A program made the position numbers and the translations under genes. The notes beneath the pieces were generated by a model, which worked only from the letters and a program-made list of their open reading frames with translations, searched no databases and was not told where the DNA came from. A stretch of DNA of 8,369 bases from Bacteroidota bacterium. Lineage in GTDB: Bacteria; Bacteroidota; Kryptoniia; Kryptoniales; JAKASW01. The stretch spans positions 1-8,369 of the forward strand of contig JAJYOS010000248.1 of NCBI GenBank assembly GCA_021796055.1. Reading direction: 5' to 3'. Positions 1 through 5,875 of the stretch are shown piece by piece. The stretch's first letter is position 1; each line of letters starts with the position of its first letter.

Positions 1-191
1 GCTACTATTTGTCATTCCCGTCCCAACGGGATCCCTTCGGGAAATGCCTTTATGCCGCTCAATTATTCTATATGAGTATGCGGCATGCCGCAAGGCGGCA
101 TCGGGAATCTGGAAGTGGACAGACATGGGTTCCCGCCAAAAGCATGCGGGAACGACAAAGGGGAGAGCACGCGGGAATGACAAATAGTAGC
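1..191. repeat. 191-base palindromic element with 20-base perfect inverted ends
   Basis: Bases 1-20 (GCTACTATTTGTCATTCCCG) are the exact reverse complement of 172-191. Inside are smaller hairpins: TCCC-AAC-GGGA (21-31) abutting TCCC-TTC-GGGA (32-42), ATGCCGC (52-58) against GCGGCAT (80-86), ATGCCGC-AAG-GCGGCAT (85-101), and GTTCCCGC (129-136) against GCGGGAAC (146-153). CGGGAACGACAAA (147-159) echoes CGGGAATGACAAA (172-184). No gene is present inside. The GTCATTCCCG/CGGGAATGAC core is a common motif of dispersed intergenic repeats. The left end coincides with the window edge, so the element may be longer and a target duplication cannot be tested. Confidence 0.75.
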
Positions 192-386
192 GATTTTTGT
201 TTCGGTTCGGGGGCACTTTGTCTTATTTGTTAATTCAAGGAACTTATGAGACACTGCACTAGGTAACTTCATATATCAAAACTTAGACAAATGAGACAAG
301 TTTTCTTGCAAAACGCAATGTTAATAATGGCCCTTGCGAAAATGGAGTTCCGTCCCCCTTCCACAGAATCTAACAGGTTACCTGAA

Positions 387-445
387 GAGGCGATTTTTGG
401 AGTCTCCTCCATGATGCACGAACCACCGTATATTAAAATCGCCTC
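387..445. repeat. 11-base perfect inverted repeat with a 37-base loop
   Basis: GAGGCGATTTT at 387-397 is the exact reverse complement of AAAATCGCCTC at 435-445. The loop contains a small GGAG/CTCC pairing. There is no T-run beside it and no gene in it, so the role is unknown. Confidence 0.45.
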
Positions 446-472
446 CCATACAGGGGGACGGGACGGTTCCGA

Positions 473-487
473 TCCGCCGACGGCGGA
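473..487. repeat. Short GC-rich palindrome
   Basis: TCCGCCG (473-479), a one-base centre, then CGGCGGA (481-487). It sits between the 11-base inverted repeat and the 17-base-stem hairpin, in a gene-free stretch dense in dyad symmetry. Confidence 0.4.
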
Positions 488-520
488 GCGAAACCATTTT
501 CGCGGGCCGCCCTTTCCTTT

Positions 521-560
521 TTGTCCGTTTTCCTTTGGGCGAGCAAAGGAAAATGGACAA
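521..560. repeat. Hairpin with a 17-base stem and 6-base loop
   Basis: Arm 521-537 (TTGTCCGTTTTCCTTTG) pairs with 544-560 (CAAAGGAAAATGGACAA) with a single G-T-type mismatch and the loop GGCGAG. Neither side has the T-run of an intrinsic terminator. The stem is too long and regular for chance, so it is probably a dispersed palindromic repeat. Confidence 0.65.
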
Positions 561-667
561 CCATCATCAGACATCTGCTCCTTAAGATTTGGTTATAACA
601 TATGGGTCTTGGAGCGTACAGACAAGAAGGGTTCCGGTGATTTGCGAGTATTGGGTCTCGGCGGTTT

Positions 668-806
668 GTCCGAAGGACCCCTTCGGGGAGGCGTAGCTTC
701 GCTAGAGACGTGGACGAAAAGTCGGTTTGGTGGAAATTCACGCTCGAATTTGAGTTGGATTCGAGTGTTCCATCTTCAAGATCGGGGTTCTCGTCCACGT
801 CTCTAG
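668..806. repeat. Nested palindrome with a 16-base perfect outer stem and flanking mini-hairpins
   Basis: CTAGAGACGTGGACGA (702-717) is the exact reverse complement of 791-806. A second dyad is nested inside: CGCTCGAAT (741-749) against ATTCGAGTG (759-767), one mismatch. On the outer left side three mini-hairpins follow each other: GTCC-GAA-GGAC (668-678), CCCC-TTC-GGGG (678-688) and TAGC-TTC-GCTA (694-704). The element starts 29 bases beyond the stop of the DUF6259-like remnant, so it would lie in the 3' end of the operon transcript. It could stabilise the RNA or be a mobile palindromic repeat. No T-run supports an intrinsic terminator. Confidence 0.65.
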
Positions 807-835
807 TTGTATCCTCACTATGGGATTCTTAAGAG

Positions 836-1590
836 TCATTGCTCCATTATTACTGCCGCAGATTGGGCCGGGATACGCATCCTGCCCGTGGTCGGTAATG
901 CTTCCTGGTGCTCCGGTGTCGCGACGACAAGTTTACGCGCATGTGGAAGCTTCACGATCGCTGTTATCGGCCTGTTGTTCTCCATGTTGATAACCACGAC
1001 AGCGCGCTTACGGTCCTTCGCATCGAAAACCGAATAGCGACAGCCGCCGTTTGCTGTTACTTTGGCGCCAATCGTGTCGTGGAACTTTGCGTACCACAGG
1101 TAATCTTTATACCGCTTGCGCAGTTTATCGACCTTCTTCCCGTAAGCTAAAGTCAACGGAAAATGTGTACCCCCATAGCCTGTATCTTCTTGATCGCTTC
1201 GCGCAACTGTTCCGTCGTTCCCAGATGAGGGCCTGTGGACATTTGTGGATCATGACCATCTTGTCCGCCTGTGTTCCATCCGACGAGCTGTATTGCATGA
1301 ACTCCGTTTTCTGCGCGCTCCCTCCCATAATTGATGAGGCTGTCGTACGGAACTCGCCAATCCTGCACTGGAGAATTGATTTGTAGCTGCCTCCACATAA
1401 ACTCCCTCCGTATCCGATTGAATGAGGCAGAAGAGGCTGTGATATGGATCGAGAGTCAGCGTCGGATAGAACACTCCCCAATATCCTTTTGCATTGGGGA
1501 AGTTGGGATAAACCTCATGCGATTCGAGATTATCATACCACATTACACGAGCGCGAAGGTATGATACCTTTTCATGAAGCCACCTATTTC
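836..1590 (-). pseudogene. Broken DUF6259-like glycosidase-type gene: three segments in two frames
   Basis: Three colinear pieces resemble one family that I recall as DUF6259, a barrel-type protein common among glycosidases; the name is from memory. Segment A (about 1395-1590) carries ESHEVYPNFPNAKGYWGVF and FCLIQSDTEGVYVE. Segment B (about 1156-1410, another frame) carries RREFMWRQLQINSPVQDW, IQLVGWNTGGQDGHDP and LGTTEQLREAIKKIQAMGV. Segment C (836 to about 1162, back in the frame of A) carries FPLTLAYGKKVDKLRKRY, DYLWYAKFHDTIGA and a terminal beta-domain ending at a TGA. A-to-B is a frameshift or deletion near 1395. B-to-C is a second junction near 1156, where the barrel jumps straight to the C-terminal region. 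The N-terminus is missing: segment A begins next to the GH92 stop. No single reading frame spans the gene, so it is almost certainly non-functional. It was probably once the next gene of this operon. Confidence 0.7.
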
Positions 1591-1596
1591 CTGAGT

Positions 1597-3939
1597 TTAG
1601 TGATATGATGGTGGTGCTTCGCTCGAAGCGCTTCCCCAAGTTTTGTCGGGGGTCGAGCTCAATTTGTAAACCAGCGTTCCGCCATGCTCGATGTCCGAAT
1701 ATGTCATCCACGGCTTAGTCCAACTCTTACCGTTCACCGTAATTGCGTGCACATACGGAGCGTCCGCTCTGGCTCCACGCCCGATTATCGTCACATCTCC
1801 GTGCGGCAAGTGCAGAATTGCTTTGGGAAACAGTGGACTACCAAGCACAAGTACATCGGAACCGGGAAGTTCAGGATACATCCCGAGTGCTCCAAAGATG
1901 TACCATGACGACATTTCACCAAGATCATCGTTGCCGGGATACCCGTCAGGTTTGTAAGAAAACAGCTGCGTCATAGCTCGTCTAACCACATCCTGCGTTC
2001 TGTAAGGCTCACCGAAGAAGTCAAATTCCCAAGGCGTTTCCAGACATGGCTCGTTACCGAGATAAGCATACCGCGATCGGGTGCCGTCGTTCAACTTAGT
2101 GAAGAAGGTGTCCAGTCGTGCCGCCGCTACTTTCAATCCTCCCATCTTTTCTGCCAAACCTTTCAGGTTGAACGGCACCATCCACACGTACTGCGATGCC
2201 GTACCTTCAACATAAGCCTGATCGTAATCGTAGGTGAGAACAGTGTCGGAGAAACCGGGAGCCCACGTACCGTCCACTCGTTTCATCTGCATATAACCGC
2301 TCTCAGGATTGTACAGGTTCATCCAGTTCTGAGCGTGTTTCAGAAGCAAAGAGGCGTCGGACTTACGACCTAAACTCTCCGCCATCCTCGACAATGCGAA
2401 ATCAGCCGAGTTGTATTCAAGCGTCATTGAAACGTTCCCGTATCCGCCTTTCTGATGCTCAGGGACATAACCTAATTTCAAATAATCTCCAAGCGCGTCA
2501 CGCTCGTACGTATGGGCAAGAGGGGCATAGACAGTCGTGTCTGTCGCAGCACGCATCAAGCCGTCGAACGCATCTTTTACGTCAAAATTCCTCGCACCAA
2601 AGGCATAGAAGTCAGCGATGATCGGCGCGGCTGGGTCTCCCATCATCACACCACTGTCCATGTTCGGCACGGGCCAGCGCGGGAATGTGCCTCCCTGCTG
2701 ATAATCAAGGAGCAGCGACTGTGCCATGTCACTCGCGCGCCCCGGAGCTATCATGGCAAGAAACTGTGCTTCACTACGATATATATCCCATCCCGAAAAA
2801 TTTGTGTACATCAGGTGCCCCTTCTTAATCTCATGGACATTACCATCGGCGCCGGGATACTCACCATTCACATCCGAGCAGATGGTCGGTCCGAGAAGCG
2901 TGTGGTACACCATCGAGTAGAAAGTCTTCCGGTTCGCAGTTGTACCACCGTATACCTGAACACGGTTCAGCCATGAATTCCAAATCCGGTTTGCATTACG
3001 AACCGCAACATCAAAATCCCTCGATGAGAAACGCGATACCGGGTTCTCCGCTTCGAGATTGGCTTTCGCGTTAGCAACGCTCACGTATGAAACACCTATC
3101 TTGGCGAGGACCGTGCGGCCTTTTGAGAGATTGAATGTAACGTAAGCGCCAGCGGTCTTCCCTTCACCGTTTGTCTCACCTTTAAGAAGAGTCGAGTCTC
3201 CCCATGTACCGTAACTTGCAAAGGGACGGTCGAAAACGGCGTAGAAGTAAATTGGCTGTGTGTCGTATTTCGTCCTGCAAAAATGTCCGGATTCTGCAAC
3301 ACCACTTATGGAGCGGGCGGACGGATCAATACGGACTGAAACTTCCGAGGTACCCATTTCGAAGCTGCTCATGATATTGCTTCCGGCGTTAATTACCATG
3401 GTCGGCGTGCCATGGGCGGGAAATGTAAACTGACCGAATCCGGTCCTTTCCGTAGCGGTGAGCTGCACTCTGATCCCGTTGTTCAGCCTGACTGAATAAT
3501 ATCCGGGATGCGCGGTTTCGTTCTCATGAGAGAATGGCTCAGGGAACGCGAGCCGGTCTACGGGAGGGACAACCTCGCTGGTATTGAGCAGCGGCGAGAA
3601 GGCAAAATCGCCTCCATAGAAGCAGCCTGCTCCGCTCAAATGGTCAACGCTGAAACCATAAATAACCGAGTCGGCATAATTGTACCCTCCGAGCCGCCTC
3701 TGAGGTCCCGTGTCGGGGCTCCATTGAATCATCCCGAACGGCATTGTCGCCCCGGGATACTCGTCACCATCTCTCGCAGTACCTGAAAACGGATTCACAT
3801 ACTTAACCAGGTTATCGATTCTGTAACCTGATTCCATGCTGGATTTTAGGGCGTCTCCTCTGACCCTGCACCATGACGTGGCAGAGAAGAGCGTCATCGA
3901 CGCAATTATCATAAACAACTTCAAGTTCCACTTGTTCAT
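1597..3939 (-). CDS. GH92 family calcium-dependent exo-alpha-mannosidase
   Basis: Predicted exo-acting alpha-mannosidase of 780 residues, full length for the family. It has an N-terminal Sec signal (hydrophobic residues 5-21) and no T9SS tail, so it is probably periplasmic. GH92 landmarks appear in order: YVNPFSGT at 47-54, YPGATMPFGMIQWSPDT at 61-77, GFSVDHLSGAGC at 95-106, YTNFSGWDIYRSE at 378-390, EGTASQYVWMVPFN at 578-591, GNEP at 628-631 and GYPGNDDLGEMSSWY at 666-680. Glu578 is the probable catalytic acid and Asp671/Asp672 belong to the catalytic-base region. The end (WGSASSEAPPSYH) resembles normal GH92 C-termini, so the stop looks native. GGAG lies seven bases before the ATG at 3939. 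The gene starts 17 bases after the symporter stop. One oddity is VPFN where many family members have VPHD. Linkage specificity (alpha-1,2, 1,3, 1,4 or 1,6) is undetermined. Confidence 0.95.
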   Translation of the reverse strand: MNKWNLKLFMIIASMTLFSATSWCRVRGDALKSSMESGYRIDNLVKYVNPFSGTARDGDEYPGATMPFGMIQWSPDTGPQRRLGGYNYADSVIYGFSVDHLSGAGCFYGGDFAFSPLLNTSEVVPPVDRLAFPEPFSHENETAHPGYYSVRLNNGIRVQLTATERTGFGQFTFPAHGTPTMVINAGSNIMSSFEMGTSEVSVRIDPSARSISGVAESGHFCRTKYDTQPIYFYAVFDRPFASYGTWGDSTLLKGETNGEGKTAGAYVTFNLSKGRTVLAKIGVSYVSVANAKANLEAENPVSRFSSRDFDVAVRNANRIWNSWLNRVQVYGGTTANRKTFYSMVYHTLLGPTICSDVNGEYPGADGNVHEIKKGHLMYTNFSGWDIYRSEAQFLAMIAPGRASDMAQSLLLDYQQGGTFPRWPVPNMDSGVMMGDPAAPIIADFYAFGARNFDVKDAFDGLMRAATDTTVYAPLAHTYERDALGDYLKLGYVPEHQKGGYGNVSMTLEYNSADFALSRMAESLGRKSDASLLLKHAQNWMNLYNPESGYMQMKRVDGTWAPGFSDTVLTYDYDQAYVEGTASQYVWMVPFNLKGLAEKMGGLKVAAARLDTFFTKLNDGTRSRYAYLGNEPCLETPWEFDFFGEPYRTQDVVRRAMTQLFSYKPDGYPGNDDLGEMSSWYIFGALGMYPELPGSDVLVLGSPLFPKAILHLPHGDVTIIGRGARADAPYVHAITVNGKSWTKPWMTYSDIEHGGTLVYKLSSTPDKTWGSASSEAPPSYH

Positions 3940-3956
3940 CTCTATTCTCCTTTTTC

Positions 3957-5471
3957 CTATTTGGTTGCACTCATTGAATCTTCAATTTGAACGCCGTGAA
4001 CAACACCTCCTGTTCCCAATTTTTCCCCACTTTGTCCTTCAATAGCTTCTCTCTCACGGGTTAATTCCTCCGCGACCTCTGAAAAAGTTCTGGAAGACGG
4101 GGGAGTGGCAAGGCTCACCACCACGAGAGCAATCACTCCCGGCACGGCAAGCAGAACTGCATTATTCAAGGTGGACTTCGGGAAGAAAAACATGACAGCG
4201 AGAGACACGAAAGGGGTGATGACCTGCGCAGCAAGTGCCCCCTGCCATGTCGCGCGTTTCCAAAATCGGCCGAGTATAATAATGATTGCCAGACCGCTCA
4301 TCGTCACCGGCAGAAATTTTATTACGAAACCGACGATAGTTCCTGCGTGGAGGGCAATGAACGTGCACAGAGCAAATGCAGCGACAAGTGACAATCTGGC
4401 GGCTAGCAGCGGGCGATTCGGGTAACGTCCCGTTGCAAGTGGAAAGATGTGACGGACAAAGAACGAGCTGACCGCCATCGCATTACCATTGGCGCAGGAG
4501 AAAATTCCGGAAGTTACTGACACGACAACGAGCGCGGCAAGCCACACCGGGAGTATGTTCATTACCAGCCAAAGTAAAGCCTCATCGGGGACCGGCAGCT
4601 TCGGGTTCAGGCGGAAGGCGTACATTCCCGTAATACCGATGACTGCTGAGAACAGGATGACCGTCGTCCCCGCGATAACCATCGATGCCCGTGCGCCCCC
4701 TACACTTCGCGAACCATACATGCTAAGACGTCTTCCCGGATCTGCGAGTACACTGAGCGAGAGTGCTGCAATCAATCCCGCTATCTTCCATCCACCGTAA
4801 GAGCTGACACCCAGAAATGAGAAGTAGTTATGGGGGACGGACTGACGCAAACCGAACAGGCCGCCGGCGTTGTGAAGCGCCGCGTATGTCATAACACCGA
4901 AACCGGATAGCAGTATGGTAGCCTGGAGGAAGTCAGTGTAGACCACGCTCTTGAAACCACCTGGAATCGCAATACCAGCTGTGATCAGTCCGGCGATCAC
5001 AACACTTATTTCAGGAGACAGACCGGTCACAGCTGCTATGACACTCGCGCCGCCCATAATCTGGACCGTCAGCCAGCATAACTGCGACAGGAACAATGTG
5101 ATATTTGAAAACTCGACCACGACCCGGTTGTTGCCATAATAAGAGGCAATTTCTTCACTCAACGTCATAAACTTGTGCCGTCGCATAACGGCGAACATCA
5201 AACCTGCCAGTGCTGTGCCCAGTCCAAGTCCAATCGGATACGCACTCCCCGCCCAGCCGTGTTGATACGCGAGCCCCGACGCGCCGATAATTACCCCTGT
5301 ACCAATGCTTCCGGCCGTAATGTTACCCGCGAGAACCCACGATGGCAGACTCCTTCCGCCGACAAGATAGTCTGCCGGTTTCTTGACGCGCCTCATCCAG
5401 AACAGCGAGACGGCCAGCATGAGAATGCCGTAGATTACGAGGCCGAGGAGAATCGCAGCTTGTGTCGTCAT
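3957..5471 (-). CDS. Sodium:solute symporter (SSF family), substrate unknown, probably a sugar or uronate
   Basis: Inner-membrane transporter of 504 residues, the normal SSF length, with about 13 hydrophobic segments. Family marks are KKPADYLVGGRSLPSW at 30-45, the glycine-rich GSIGTGVIIGASG in the first core helices, the SSF signature GGFKSVVYTDFLQA at 171-184, and a conserved ADPGRR loop at 243-248. Ser335/Ser336 in a helix starting near CANGNAMAVSS are candidates for the second sodium site. The last 50 residues are hydrophilic, charged and cytoplasmic. The ATG at 5471 overlaps the preceding stop as ATGA and has GAGG five bases upstream, which suggests translational coupling. SSF members near glycosidases usually import the released mono- or disaccharide. 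The GH92 neighbour points to mannose and the GH79 remnant to glucuronate, but sequence alone does not decide. Confidence 0.93.
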   Translation of the reverse strand: MTTQAAILLGLVIYGILMLAVSLFWMRRVKKPADYLVGGRSLPSWVLAGNITAGSIGTGVIIGASGLAYQHGWAGSAYPIGLGLGTALAGLMFAVMRRHKFMTLSEEIASYYGNNRVVVEFSNITLFLSQLCWLTVQIMGGASVIAAVTGLSPEISVVIAGLITAGIAIPGGFKSVVYTDFLQATILLSGFGVMTYAALHNAGGLFGLRQSVPHNYFSFLGVSSYGGWKIAGLIAALSLSVLADPGRRLSMYGSRSVGGARASMVIAGTTVILFSAVIGITGMYAFRLNPKLPVPDEALLWLVMNILPVWLAALVVVSVTSGIFSCANGNAMAVSSFFVRHIFPLATGRYPNRPLLAARLSLVAAFALCTFIALHAGTIVGFVIKFLPVTMSGLAIIIILGRFWKRATWQGALAAQVITPFVSLAVMFFFPKSTLNNAVLLAVPGVIALVVVSLATPPSSRTFSEVAEELTREREAIEGQSGEKLGTGGVVHGVQIEDSMSATK

Positions 5472-5860
5472 TTTATCCTCACGATTGCAGCAGATGTTGG
5501 TGGCACAGAAACGGTATGCGCCTCATGGTCACCAAAGGCAAGCCGGTTCCATTTCGCCTTCCAAATGCCGTCGTTGTTAATTGTCTCGCCACCAAGCGCT
5601 ATCCCTTCGGTGGCAAAACGGTAGTTATCCGGTGCAGTCAAGTACATTACCTCGGCACCTAGGAAATCAGCACCAACCAGGATATTGACATCGGCGGAAC
5701 GTGCATCCGTTCCATGTTCTTTGTTTATGATTGCGATGAAAACCTCTTTGTCGTCACCCACAGTGTAAGCGGTCAAATCCAGGGTATCAGGATTGGAAAT
5801 AGAAACCTGTTCTATCCTGCCACGACTTCTGATGTCAAACGCTTTTATCCCGTAAGCCAT
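5468..5860 (-). pseudogene. Orphan GH79-type C-terminal beta-domain, probable gene remnant
   Basis: This 130-residue open frame resembles only the C-terminal beta-sandwich of GH79 glycosidases (beta-glucuronidase/heparanase-like; Pfam Glyco_hydr_79C). The match rests on YGIKAFDIRSRG at the start, LTAYTVGDDKEVFIAIINKE in the middle and VSVPPTSAAIVRI at the end. The catalytic barrel that should precede it is absent, so no activity is expected. Family-like sequence seems to begin slightly before the ATG: the upstream codons read F-S-S-R-P and then meet the TAA of the GH-A hydrolase, in the same frame. There is no ribosome binding site before the ATG. The simplest reading is a deletion that removed most of a GH79 gene. 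The stop TGA overlaps the symporter start as ATGA, and the symporter's GAGG site lies inside this frame, so the remnant may persist through translational coupling. A real stand-alone small domain protein is less likely. Confidence 0.7.
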
Positions 5861-5875
5861 CGGTCTACTACTGAA

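Larger units (their letters stand above)
1..835. other. Gene-free stretch rich in inverted repeats
   Basis: No reading frame here has a recognisable domain, a convincing ribosome binding site or family-like composition. The open frames run across palindromic repeats and have arginine/proline/serine-rich products typical of spurious translation. The content is the set of inverted repeats listed separately. Bases 192-386 and 561-667 show nothing I can name. No tRNA, transposase or terminator with a T-run was seen. Confidence 0.7.

Noticed and set aside
521..560. Intrinsic terminator
   Set aside because: The stem is strong but there is no T-run after it on either strand.
291..806. 171-residue open frame on the plus strand
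   Set aside because: It runs through at least three inverted-repeat structures, has no domain-like pattern, and its composition is typical of spurious translation.
1..835. CRISPR array or phage-related region
   Set aside because: The repeats are inverted dyads, not regularly spaced direct repeats, and no cas, integrase or phage gene is present.
2512..2976. 154-residue open frame on the plus strand
   Set aside because: It lies wholly antisense to the well-supported GH92 gene and has no recognisable motif.
3396..3415. Paired CCATGG sites forming a short inverted repeat
   Set aside because: It is inside conserved GH92 coding sequence and short enough to be chance.
3868..3939. Lipoprotein signal on GH92 (cysteine at residue 24)
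   Set aside because: The residues before the cysteine are T-S-W, and tryptophan at -1 does not fit a lipobox. A plain Sec signal is more likely.
5175..5624. 149-residue open frame on the plus strand
   Set aside because: Antisense to the symporter and the GH79 remnant, with a composition expected of a shadow frame.
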